From contig CAMLUY010000003.1 in the NCBI GenBank assembly GCA_946487985.1, positions 1-24,584 on the forward strand: a DNA stretch of 24,584 nt, in the 5' to 3' direction. The notes under the pieces are model-generated. The model saw only the letters and a list, made by a program, of their open reading frames with translations, was not told the origin of the DNA and made no database searches. Positions within the stretch are counted from its first letter, which is position 1; every line of letters starts with the position of its first letter. Position numbers and translations under genes: made by a program. Below are positions 1 to 7,077 of the stretch, in pieces. The DNA comes from an uncultured Clostridia bacterium (GTDB taxonomy: Bacteria; Bacillota; Clostridia; Christensenellales; UBA1242).

Positions 1-1010
1 TTTCTTGTTTGAAGCATATAGAGCTTGCCTTTTTCAATAGTAAACTCCATATCCTGCATGTCTTTATTGTGTTTTTCAAGTGTTTTTGCAATAGTCGCAA
101 ATTGTTTGTATACTTCTGGATTTTGTTTTTCAAGTGCTGAAATTGGCAGTGGTGTGCGAATGCCGGCAACAACGTCTTCGCCTTGCGCATTCATAAGGTA
201 CTCGCCATAGAGCTTGTTTTCACCAGTTGCAGGGTTACGTGAGAACGCAACGCCTGTACCAGAATCTTCACCCATATTACCAAAAACCATTGACTGTACA
301 TTGACAGCAGTGCCCCATTCGTATGGAATGTCGTGCATGCGGCGGTATACGTTTGCGCGGTCATTGTCCCAAGAACGGAATACAGCCTTTACAGCCTCGA
401 TAAGCTGAACCTGAGGGTCTTGTGGGAACTCTTCACCCTGAGATTTTTTGTAAAGGTCCTTGAACATTTCAACGATTTCTTTCAGATCCTCTGCTGTAAG
501 GTCTTTGTCATACTGTACACCCTTTTCAGCTTTGACTTTATCAAGGATTCTTTCATACTTAGATTTTTCCTGCATCATAACAACATCGCTGAACATTTGA
601 ATAAAGCGGCGATATGAGTCGTATGCAAATCGTGGGTTGTTTGTCAGAGCTGCAAGCCCTTCAACAACTTCGTCGTTGAGTCCAAGGTTCAAAATTGTGT
701 CCATCATGCCTGGCATTGACACACGAGCGCCAGAACGAACCGACACAAGAAGTGGATTCTTTTTGTCGCCCAATTTTTTGCCTGTCATCTTTTCAAGAGC
801 GGCAAGCTTTTCCTCGATTTGTGCAAGAATTTCATCATTGATCTTGCGGCCGTCGGCATAGTACTGTGTGCAGGCTTCTGTTGTAACTGTGAAGCCCTGT
901 GGCACAGGCATGCCAAGGTTGGTCATTTCTGCAAGGTTTGCACCCTTTCCACCAAAGAGCGCTTTGTTTTTCCCGTCAGCTTCTTTAAATAAGTAAACAA
1001 ACTTTTTCAT
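1..1010 (-). CDS. ppdK: Pyruvate, phosphate dikinase, N-terminal part (runs off the left edge)
   Basis: Catalyses pyruvate + ATP + Pi <-> PEP + AMP + PPi in the cytoplasm, for glycolysis or gluconeogenesis. Only the first ~336 residues lie in the window; the full family length is about 870-880, so the phosphohistidine and PEP/pyruvate domains are outside. Visible hallmarks of the N-terminal nucleotide-binding region, in order: MKKFVYLF, GGKGANLAEM, GMPVPQGFTVTT, SVRSGARVSMPGMMDTILNLG, RFAYDSYRRFIQMF and FSRNPATGE. The order and spacing match clostridial PpdK throughout. Start chosen at 1010 because an AAGGAG ribosome site sits 6 nt upstream and the N-terminus matches the family. A sigma-A-like promoter is at 1035-1062. 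The gene is divergent from the plus-strand gene at 1214. Partial only because of the window edge; no frameshift seen. Confidence 0.96.
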   Translation of the reverse strand, partial: MKKFVYLFKEADGKNKALFGGKGANLAEMTNLGMPVPQGFTVTTEACTQYYADGRKINDEILAQIEEKLAALEKMTGKKLGDKKNPLLVSVRSGARVSMPGMMDTILNLGLNDEVVEGLAALTNNPRFAYDSYRRFIQMFSDVVMMQEKSKYERILDKVKAEKGVQYDKDLTAEDLKEIVEMFKDLYKKSQGEEFPQDPQVQLIEAVKAVFRSWDNDRANVYRRMHDIPYEWGTAVNVQSMVFGNMGEDSGTGVAFSRNPATGENKLYGEYLMNAQGEDVVAGIRTPLPISALEKQNPEVYKQFATIAKTLEKHNKDMQDMEFTIEKGKLYMLQTR

Positions 1011-1034
1011 ATATTCTCCTTTTTCACAAGTGAT

Positions 1035-1062
1035 ATTATATAGCATCACGCCAAAATTTCAA
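1035..1062 (-). promoter_or_regulatory. Predicted sigma-A promoter of ppdK
   Basis: On the minus strand: -35 TTGAAA (1057-1062), 16-nt spacer, -10 TATAAT (1035-1040), giving a leader of about 20 nt before the ppdK ATG. Five of six and six of six matches to consensus. Confidence 0.7.
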
Positions 1063-1114
1063 AACGATTTTGCCTATTTTACAAAACTTATTGCCTAAAT
1101 GCGCGGACTGAGCG

Positions 1115-1138
1115 TTTGATTATGAAAATATAATCAAA
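1115..1138. repeat. Perfect 9-bp inverted repeat in the ppdK/1214 divergent region
   Basis: TTTGATTAT (1115-1123) and its exact complement ATAATCAAA (1130-1138) around a 6-nt loop. It lies about 50 bp upstream of the ppdK -35 box and 30 bp upstream of the plus-strand promoter, the usual place for an operator. There is no downstream T-run, so it does not look like a terminator. No regulator is identifiable from the sequence. Confidence 0.5.
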
Positions 1139-1167
1139 TTATTCGCCGAGTAAAAAATCAAATTAGC

Positions 1168-1196
1168 TTGCAATATTTTTACAATTTATATAAAAT
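1168..1196 (+). promoter_or_regulatory. Predicted promoter of the 1214 gene, overlapping an inverted repeat
   Basis: -35 TTGCAA (1168-1173), 17-nt spacer, -10 TAAAAT (1191-1196). The same stretch forms a perfect 9-bp inverted repeat: CAATATTTT (1171-1179) with AAAATATTG (1192-1200). The predicted transcript would start near 1203, leaving only about 10 nt including a GAGGT ribosome site at 1205-1209. Confidence 0.45.
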
Positions 1197-1213
1197 ATTG
1201 TTATGAGGTCAAT

Positions 1214-1783
1214 ATGATTATTATTAAAGACAAAAAGGACAGCATCAATAAAATGAAGGAGTTGCGGCTGAACTTCTTTCCGCTGGAAGTTTTTGATGTG
1301 AGTGCGCTTGATGAAATAAAGGCCTTTTTTGATAAATACCCTGCCCAAGAGTATGTTATGCGCTCGCCTGACAAAACAAACGGCAACTTCTTTTATGTAA
1401 AAGATTTCGATGAGGCAAAAGTCTTCTTAAAATATTTCAACAAAGAGGTGACGATTGATGTTTCATATCGCCCTTACAAGGACAGCATAATCCTTGTTGG
1501 CGACATCAAAATCCACAAAGGCCCTTTTGAGGACATTGTCGATATTACCGCTCGGACTGACAGCGAGGCAACGCAGCGTAACATTTACCATGCGCCCGAG
1601 TACAATATGCATACCACGCTTGACGACAACAAGCTGTGGGATATACCAGGCTTTTCCAAGATTGCCCGTTACATTTCAGACCATGAGTTGTACGATGTGA
1701 TCGTTGAGTTTGGCGTGTATGACTGCAAGATTGGCGTCAATCGCGAAAATGTTGTCATCACCGAGCTGCGCACTGCTTACTGA
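1214..1783 (+). CDS. Conserved-looking protein of unknown function, 189 aa
   Basis: I do not recognise this gene with confidence. It encodes a soluble, charged 189-residue protein with no signal peptide or membrane segment. The C-terminal part reads like a compact fold with alternating strands (DVIVEFGVYDCKIG, then ENVVITELRTAY), and an internal segment VMRSPDKTNGNFFYV could be a nucleotide- or phosphate-binding loop; a weak impression of an ATP-grasp-like or PEP-synthase-like nucleotide-binding protein comes from these pieces, but that is inference only. Start at 1214 is supported by GAGGT 5 nt upstream. It is one of only two plus-strand genes here and is divergent from ppdK. It ends before a bidirectional terminator at 1875-1914. 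Confidence 0.85.
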   Translation: MIIIKDKKDSINKMKELRLNFFPLEVFDVSALDEIKAFFDKYPAQEYVMRSPDKTNGNFFYVKDFDEAKVFLKYFNKEVTIDVSYRPYKDSIILVGDIKIHKGPFEDIVDITARTDSEATQRNIYHAPEYNMHTTLDDNKLWDIPGFSKIARYISDHELYDVIVEFGVYDCKIGVNRENVVITELRTAY

Positions 1784-1874
1784 AAAAAACTTGTGATTTG
1801 ATATTATTTCAAGAAAAAACACAAAAAATATGCAAAAAAACATCAAAACGCATTAAAAAACACAAAAAAAACAT

Positions 1875-1914
1875 TAAAAAACTTTCCGTACAAGTTGAGC
1901 GGAAAGTTTTTTTT
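1875..1914. terminator. Bidirectional intrinsic terminator
   Basis: Stem AAAAAACTTTCCG / CGGAAAGTTTTTT with an 11-nt loop; A-run on one side and T-run on the other, so it works for the plus-strand gene ending at 1783 and the minus-strand gene ending at 1931. The 90 bases before it (1790-1880) are an A-rich tract with several CAAAAAA/CATTAAAAAA runs and no other feature. Confidence 0.85.
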
Positions 1915-1930
1915 GCTCAATTATATCTAA

Positions 1931-3475
1931 CTATGCTATTGCGCTGATTATGTTTTCAAATTCCGACCAACCGCTTGCTGCCTTGTAGTCACCAACGCTG
2001 TCCGCCGGCACATAGATGTTTTTCACATTTGATGGGATCGCTCCACCGCCCAGACTCGGCGGTGTCGTTGCATTGGTTGTAATTGTTGTCAAACTGCTGC
2101 AACCATAGAATGCATAGATGCCAATACTGGTCACACCATCTGGTATATCAACTGAGGTCAAACTGCTACAACCTTCGAATACACTGTCTCCAATACTTGT
2201 TAAATTGTCTGGTAAATCAACAGTCGTCAAACCGCTGCAACCATCGAATGCACAGGATCCAATACTTGTCACACTGTCTGGTATATCAATTGAAGTCAAT
2301 CCAACACAATAGTAGAATGCACCATCTCCAATGCTTGTCACACTTCCGTCATCTGGGATTATAGTGCCTCCGCTACCTTGAATCAGCGTTTTTGTTGCAG
2401 TTTCAATAATCGCATTGCTGCCAGAGCTGTGATACACTGGATTGCCTTCGGCTACTGTTATTTCCATTAAAAACGGGCACCCACCGAAAGGAGAGAGGCT
2501 TTCGCCAGCAAGCATATCAGACTTCGCAATATCGGTCACACTGGCTGGAATTGTTATTTCAGATATACTTGTCATTGTAAACGCAGCAGAGCCGATACTG
2601 GTAACACCTTCTGGTATTGTGACGCTGGTCAATAATTGACAGCCCACAAAAGCACAATCTCCTATGGTTTTCAATGTATCAGGCAGAACCACGCTTTGCA
2701 GGGTTTGTGCTGCCGGCGAAAATACACCCTCACCTGTTTGCATATCCCCATCAGCAATGGCTGTGACTGTATAGTCATTACCGTTTACATATTCGCCATC
2801 AACGATTGAAAAGGTTGATGGGATTACAAGGTTAGCCTCTGTGCCTGTATATGATGTCAGCGTTGCCTCACCGTTCTGACCCGATGTGTCCATTGTGAAA
2901 CCGGTAAAATCAAATGGCGCTGCGCTTTCATCGTAGAGGTTGAGCACATAGTCAAATGACACGCCGCTGAATGAAGTGTCACCATCAGCAACCCTGAACT
3001 CAACTGTAAAGCTGGTCTGGTTGGTGGTTATGCCCTCTGCCATTGGGTCAAGCTCTATCTGTGCGCCACTTGTGTAGGCAGTACCGTCACGCAGTACCTC
3101 TTTTTCAATGTTTGCGTTAGCTTCAAGGTTGTCTGTAAAGATAAGCGTAAGCGACCTTTCTGTGCTCAGGTTTTCAACGGTAAATGAAAAGACTATGGCT
3201 GTTTTGTGGTCGATAAAGTTTAGGTTCAAATCCTCCCATACAGTTTCATCGCCTACCGTATCCCTTGATGAATAGGTTACGTCAAGATTCTGCGGATTGA
3301 CTTGTGCGCCTGTTGCACTGCCAGTCACACGCGCAACCACATCTTTGGCGTCAAAGCTCAGGCTACCGCCCAAATTCACTGACGCATTGTTTGCCGCAAG
3401 TACCGCAACAATAAATATTCCAAGTACCATCATAAATGCCGCGATTGCCGAAACAAGTTTGACTCTTAATGACAT
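1931..3475 (-). CDS. BspA-like leucine-rich-repeat cell-surface protein
   Basis: 514 residues. Residues 1-5 are basic and 6-27 form a hydrophobic signal/anchor segment ending at VLAANNASVNLGG, a pattern I associate with families of exported proteins in uncultured Clostridia. Residues ~30-250 form a beta-rich ectodomain. Residues ~255-475 hold LRR_5/BspA-type repeats with the 23-residue core LTSVDIPDGVTSIGIYAFYGC; the array is interrupted at ~320-380 by a GNPVYHSSGSNAII island typical of this family. The C-terminus (IYVPADSVGDYKAASGW) is the usual BspA cap. No LPxTG or C-terminal membrane segment is seen. The start at 3475 is chosen for its GGAGGAAG ribosome site; the frame stays open to a TTG at 3619. 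BspA-like proteins bind host or bacterial surfaces; the ligand here is unknown. Confidence 0.9.
   Translation of the reverse strand: MSLRVKLVSAIAAFMMVLGIFIVAVLAANNASVNLGGSLSFDAKDVVARVTGSATGAQVNPQNLDVTYSSRDTVGDETVWEDLNLNFIDHKTAIVFSFTVENLSTERSLTLIFTDNLEANANIEKEVLRDGTAYTSGAQIELDPMAEGITTNQTSFTVEFRVADGDTSFSGVSFDYVLNLYDESAAPFDFTGFTMDTSGQNGEATLTSYTGTEANLVIPSTFSIVDGEYVNGNDYTVTAIADGDMQTGEGVFSPAAQTLQSVVLPDTLKTIGDCAFVGCQLLTSVTIPEGVTSIGSAAFTMTSISEITIPASVTDIAKSDMLAGESLSPFGGCPFLMEITVAEGNPVYHSSGSNAIIETATKTLIQGSGGTIIPDDGSVTSIGDGAFYYCVGLTSIDIPDSVTSIGSCAFDGCSGLTTVDLPDNLTSIGDSVFEGCSSLTSVDIPDGVTSIGIYAFYGCSSLTTITTNATTPPSLGGGAIPSNVKNIYVPADSVGDYKAASGWSEFENIISAIA
2101..2376. repeat. Tandem 69-bp repeats encoding LRR units
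   Basis: Four consecutive units begin at exactly 69-base intervals: 2101, 2170, 2239 and 2308 (the last partial). Each contains a version of CCAATACTTGTCACACTGTC and GGTATATCAA. They encode 23-residue LRR units inside the surface-protein gene. Third positions differ between copies, so the array is not a very recent amplification. Confidence 0.9.
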
Positions 3476-3660
3476 CTTTTCTTCCTCCGTAATATTTTGC
3501 TTTGCATATCCCGTTGCCAATAATCTTTTGCGATTTTTGTCGAACACTTTCCCAAATAGCACCATTGCCAAGCTTTGCCAACATTCATCTACTTCTATTA
3601 TGCCCCAACCTTTCGACAAAAATCAACAAAAACAAACAAAAAGTAATATTTATTTTTTTG
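3476..3660 (-). promoter_or_regulatory. Long untranslated leader of the LRR gene
   Basis: About 185 nt between the predicted transcript start and the ATG. It contains a direct repeat TTGGCAA-AGC-TTGGCAA near 3569-3585 and stays open in the LRR frame for 48 codons back to a TTG, but that extension has no ribosome site and would put charged residues in front of the signal segment. No known riboswitch is recognisable. Bases 3697-3770 hold nothing further that I can identify. Confidence 0.35.
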
Positions 3661-3668
3661 TTTACTCT

Positions 3669-3696
3669 ATTCTATCCCCCCCCGACTTTTTGTCAA
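3669..3696 (-). promoter_or_regulatory. Promoter of the LRR gene with a G8 run in the spacer
   Basis: On the minus strand: -35 TTGACA (3691-3696, perfect), 16-nt spacer, -10 TAGAAT (3669-3674, five of six). Eight consecutive G (C on plus, 3676-3683) make up half of the spacer. One extra G would give the optimal 17-nt spacing. Predicted transcript start near 3662 leaves a leader of about 187 nt before the ATG at 3475. Confidence 0.65.
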
Positions 3697-3770
3697 GTAA
3701 AATGACGTATTTTAAAAAAATACCAAACCTTATTTCACTCTTGCCAAAAAGTGGGGTGGTTGAAACGCAT

Positions 3771-3803
3771 AAAAAAACTCAAACAACGTCTGTTGATTGA
3801 GCT
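3771..3803 (-). terminator. Intrinsic terminator of the 3846-4520 gene
   Basis: Minus strand: CTCAA-(mismatch)-CAAC stem with GTTG-(mismatch)-TTGAG, 4-nt loop, followed by seven T. It lies about 45 bp past the stop codon at 3846. Confidence 0.75.
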
Positions 3804-3845
3804 TATTTCAGTACACGTTTGTGCGAATTGGGAAATGCGTAATTT

Positions 3846-4520
3846 TTAATATTCAAAGTTTCGCAGTGTGCCAATATTGACAGTGTGTACGCCATCACTG
3901 TTGACTTCAAGCAGCGTGGTAATGTAGCCGAAAGTGTTGGCTTGATAACCTCCGTAAATGCGTTGCAGTACTTGCAAATAGTATCGGCCTAGTTCAATGT
4001 TATAGTATGGCAAAATTGCATTAACGGAGCTGATTTGCAAAGAGCAGTCGTCTTTATTTTTGCAGCCTGAATTTGAGCTGTCAAGATAGAGAAGCTTGCC
4101 CTGATAGTCAATTTTTATTACATCATCAATTTGATGGCTTGCTGAAATTACCGGCGAAAAATCTTGGCTGTCAAAAAGAGTTTTTGTCTGTCCGCCCTTT
4201 AATGAAAAAAGCTGATAAAAAGAATATCCGCCGCTGCCGCCACTGCCAACCGAGTATAACAGCTGGTCAAAGCCATTGTTCAAAAAATTGCCTATGAAAA
4301 GCTCTGGGCCGTAACCATAGTCGACATTTGGCGAAATCACCAGCTCATCACCCTGAGTAGTGATTTTGATTTCAATGTCCTCTTTAAAAAGCTCGCCTTC
4401 ACTGACAATGGTGGCAAAACTGAGCTTGTCTTTTTCCACCAAAAAGCCGCTGACGCTCTCTGGCATCAGCATGGGGCTGCAAAAGGTAAAACAAGATAAT
4501 AAAATCGGTAACAGTTTCAT
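3846..4520 (-). CDS. Small exported protein with an FG-GAP/VCBS-like segment, function unknown
   Basis: 224 residues. The N-terminus (MKLLPILLSCFTFCSPML) is a short hydrophobic signal-like segment, so export is likely. The centre reads GPELFIGNFLNNGFDQLLYS followed by Gly-rich SVGSGGSGGYSFYQLF, resembling a single FG-GAP/VCBS beta-propeller blade; the rest is beta-rich. Two cysteines (CKNKDDC) could form a disulphide. It has no recognisable enzyme motif. There is no Shine-Dalgarno sequence before the ATG, and upstream DNA to radC (4521-4611) is very T/A rich, so the start or its expression mode is not secure. It lies 91 bp after radC in the same direction and may share its transcript. I cannot name it further. 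Confidence 0.8.
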   Translation of the reverse strand: MKLLPILLSCFTFCSPMLMPESVSGFLVEKDKLSFATIVSEGELFKEDIEIKITTQGDELVISPNVDYGYGPELFIGNFLNNGFDQLLYSVGSGGSGGYSFYQLFSLKGGQTKTLFDSQDFSPVISASHQIDDVIKIDYQGKLLYLDSSNSGCKNKDDCSLQISSVNAILPYYNIELGRYYLQVLQRIYGGYQANTFGYITTLLEVNSDGVHTVNIGTLRNFEY

Positions 4521-4611
4521 ATAAATATTTTCGACAAAAAAATATTTTTTATGCCTTTTTACCGATTTTTTTTGCTAATTTTTATCAAATTTATTGTTTT
4601 TTTGCTGTTTT

Positions 4612-5469
4612 TTATGAGTTTTTATCTGAATTATCATCATTATCATCTTCAACAACAAAATCGCTGTATCGCTGTTGGTCAAAGTACTCGCTTTCGTTTT
4701 GGTCAAAGTCTTGAAAGTCAATTTGTTGAACGCCGTCTGGGATTGGCAGTTGGGATAAATCAGCCATCTTGAAAAACGACCTGCGCATGGAGCTGCTTGT
4801 CATGCTGTAAATGCCGTCATAGCCAATAATGAGGTTGTCAATCAGTGTACAGCCTGCGAACTTGAACAGGTTTTCAAGGCGCTTGTGGCTTTCAAGGTCT
4901 TGAAGTGATGGTCGGCACTCACCGTTTGGGTGATTATGCACAAGAACGGCCGCTGGGACTTTGTACACAGCCATGAACAAGCTGACCGTCCTCAAATCTA
5001 TACCAACTGTTGCCAGGCTGCCCTTGCCAAGGCAGCGGTGACCACAAATTGTTTCATTTGCGTTGATGGCGAACACGTGTACCTCTTCTTCGGCTTTGAA
5101 TCGCAGCAGAAGTTCAATTTTGTCATATATGTCGCCAAGTTTGGACTTTCTGTCCTTTTGGTTGATTTTATCAATAGCAAAGCGGTCAAAAATCCTCATG
5201 AACATGCTGAGCTTGCGTGCTGCGATATTGCCCATGCCTTCAACCATCAAAAGGTCTTCATAGGGCGCTTCCAAAACGCCTGGAAAGGTTTTGTATCTGT
5301 CAAGCAAGCGATGAGCAAGCGGGTTGACATCGCCGCGAGGAAAAATGTAACAGAGCAGCAGCTCAACAGCTTGAACATCGCTCATATTCTCAAAACCGCT
5401 TCTTGATGCCGTTTCAAAAAGACGTATTCTGTGCCCACTGTGTATGTATTTGTCTACTTCCTTTTTCAT
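4612..5469 (-). CDS. radC: RadC family JAMM/MPN+ DNA repair protein
   Basis: 285 residues. An N-terminal UPF0758/RadC helical region (1-~105) includes the helix-hairpin-helix-like VEGMGNIAARKL (~76-87), followed by the JAMM metalloprotease-like domain with HNHPNGECRPSLQD: H178, H180, S188 and D191 match the metal-binding pattern HxHP...SxxD. The usual DH before IIG is DN here (211-212), but the conserved D is kept. A C-terminal tail of ~50 residues (240-285) rich in D, Q and N extends beyond the usual RadC length of about 225-230 and looks disordered. The family is associated with DNA repair and mobile-element functions but its biochemical role is not settled. Start supported by AAGG about 8 nt upstream. 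Confidence 0.93.
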   Translation of the reverse strand: MKKEVDKYIHSGHRIRLFETASRSGFENMSDVQAVELLLCYIFPRGDVNPLAHRLLDRYKTFPGVLEAPYEDLLMVEGMGNIAARKLSMFMRIFDRFAIDKINQKDRKSKLGDIYDKIELLLRFKAEEEVHVFAINANETICGHRCLGKGSLATVGIDLRTVSLFMAVYKVPAAVLVHNHPNGECRPSLQDLESHKRLENLFKFAGCTLIDNLIIGYDGIYSMTSSSMRRSFFKMADLSQLPIPDGVQQIDFQDFDQNESEYFDQQRYSDFVVEDDNDDNSDKNS

Positions 5470-5560
5470 TTGTGTACCTTTTCAAATATCATATCAAATC
5501 GGCAATTTGTTGTCAAATGTTTGATGGATTTGATGGAATTCTTTTGCGCAAATTGGCAAC

Positions 5561-5600
5561 AAAAAAGCCGCAAAATGAGATTTTCAAATTTGCAGCTTTG
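5561..5600 (-). terminator. Intrinsic terminator of the spoIIR-sleB-ypeB operon
   Basis: Minus strand: 11-bp stem AAAGCTGCAAA / TTTGCGGCTTT (one U-G wobble; 5589-5599 with 5564-5574), 14-nt loop, then a T-run. It begins 5 bp after the ypeB stop. Confidence 0.8.
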
Positions 5601-5604
5601 TAAA

Positions 5605-7068
5605 TTACATCAAAAGGTTGCCATTGTCTGTTTTGATTACTTTCAAGACATTTTCAACGTCACCTGTTTGAGCGTTGAAGTAGAAGTAATATGTGCTTTC
5701 ATTGTCGAGGGCTTCAATTTCTATGCAGACCACCTCTCTGTTGTAATCAAGCGGCGAAAGCACCTTTCTTGATGAAACAATTTCAAATCTTTCAGGCACT
5801 TTGCCTTTCACGTCATCAACAGTCAGGCCGCCCTTGCTCAGGCTGCGGTCGGTGTGATTTGTGAAATATGATGTTGCATCATAACCTACGATTGTGCCTG
5901 TAACCATGTTTATTTTTACTTTTACAAGGTCAGGATACAGCACAAGCCCGTTGCTCTTTGGTGCAATGTTCAAATAGATGTCGTTTTTTATTGTGTCTGA
6001 CCAAACAACTGTGGCATTTTCAATACCATTTTGGCTTGCAAAGTCAACCGCAATCTGCTTCGCTGCCTGCTCATCAATGGTTGCAGTGCCGTCAGTGCCC
6101 GCGCCGCTTATTGTCAGTATATTGCCGCCAATCTTTGTGACTTGGGCGTACAACATTTCATCATGAGAATTTGTCACTCTGAAATTGTAGGTTTGAAATC
6201 TGCCATTGGTCTCGCTTTCAAATGAAATGTCTGCCGAGCTTTTGAAATATTTTTCAAGATTGGTTCTGGCTTCGGCTTTTGAAATCTTTTCGCCAGTCAA
6301 GCCCTTGACAGCAGTATTTGTTACGCTGTCAGAAAATGGCCCGTCATATATCATGGTTGGATATTCAATATTGTTGTCTTTCAGCGAGGTCAATGCACGA
6401 GAAAACTCATTGCTTTCTGCGTCAATGTCCATGCTTGCGTCAATGATAGAGTAGCCGCTTTCAAGTTTGCGAGAAAATTCGTTCAGCTGATTTTTCAAGC
6501 CTTGAACGCTTTGCTGAACTTGTTCAAGCGTATCGTAATTGTCTTGTGAAATGGTTCCGCCTGATGCCAACTGGTCAGCGAGCGTTGTCGTATAACCAGA
6601 AATTTGATTGGTAAGCTTGACAGTATCCTGAATGTCTTTTTGTGAAAGCGGAAGCGACGCAACGGCGACTTCTGCTTCTGATGCGTTCTGCGATGCTTCA
6701 AGCAGCGTTTTTCGCTGAAACGTTGACGAGTCCGATGCAAGCACCTTTGATATTTTTGTTTCAAGGTTGTTTACGCTGTCAACCAGGCTGTAAAAATTGC
6801 TGTTGTATGTATTTTCAAGGTCGGTGCGATACGACATCGCTTTGCTGTCAGCAATGGCGAAGCCTATCCCGAAGCCGATTGTTGAAAGTCCGAGCACCGC
6901 CGTAGTGATGGCAAGGCCGGTAATCACCGCCTTATTTTTTCTGATTTGTTTTGACTTTGCAGAGTTTTTGCTTTCAAGAGATGAGTTTTCTGATTTGAGG
7001 CTGCTATATTCCATCTCTTCATTGCGAATCTTGCCTGTTGTCTTTTTGGCTTTCATATCGTTGTTCAT
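5605..7068 (-). CDS. ypeB: Germination protein YpeB
   Basis: 487 residues. A basic, Ser-rich cytoplasmic N-terminus, one membrane segment at ~48-72 (AVITGLAITTAVLGLSTIGF), an extracytoplasmic helical region (~75-230), and then a C-terminal half with PepSY-type repeats. The YpeB hallmark YPTMIYDGPFSDSV lies at ~235-250 and the closing PepSY unit includes CIEIEALDNESTYYFYFNAQTGDVE. In Bacillus, YpeB sits in the forespore inner membrane and is required to keep the cortex-lytic enzyme SleB stable in the dormant spore. The gene follows sleB by 9 bp with an AAGGAGG ribosome site, the standard sleB-ypeB pair. It is somewhat longer at the N-terminus than B. subtilis YpeB, with extra low-complexity residues before the membrane helix. 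Confidence 0.95.
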   Translation of the reverse strand: MNNDMKAKKTTGKIRNEEMEYSSLKSENSSLESKNSAKSKQIRKNKAVITGLAITTAVLGLSTIGFGIGFAIADSKAMSYRTDLENTYNSNFYSLVDSVNNLETKISKVLASDSSTFQRKTLLEASQNASEAEVAVASLPLSQKDIQDTVKLTNQISGYTTTLADQLASGGTISQDNYDTLEQVQQSVQGLKNQLNEFSRKLESGYSIIDASMDIDAESNEFSRALTSLKDNNIEYPTMIYDGPFSDSVTNTAVKGLTGEKISKAEARTNLEKYFKSSADISFESETNGRFQTYNFRVTNSHDEMLYAQVTKIGGNILTISGAGTDGTATIDEQAAKQIAVDFASQNGIENATVVWSDTIKNDIYLNIAPKSNGLVLYPDLVKVKINMVTGTIVGYDATSYFTNHTDRSLSKGGLTVDDVKGKVPERFEIVSSRKVLSPLDYNREVVCIEIEALDNESTYYFYFNAQTGDVENVLKVIKTDNGNLLM

Positions 7069-7077
7069 AAGTCCTCC

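Noticed and set aside
2101..2376. Regular repeats as a possible CRISPR array
   Set aside because: The 69-nt units have no separate spacers and translate cleanly as LRR units in a long gene.
3476..3619. N-terminal extension of the LRR protein from a TTG at 3619
   Set aside because: No ribosome site, rare start codon, and it would bury the signal segment behind 48 charged residues; the ATG at 3475 has GGAGGAAG.
4551..4611. T-rich stretch as a terminator for radC
   Set aside because: No stable stem precedes the T/A runs.
4930..5406. 158-codon open frame on plus across radC
   Set aside because: Antisense shadow of a clearly conserved RadC; no ribosome site and no protein-like domain.
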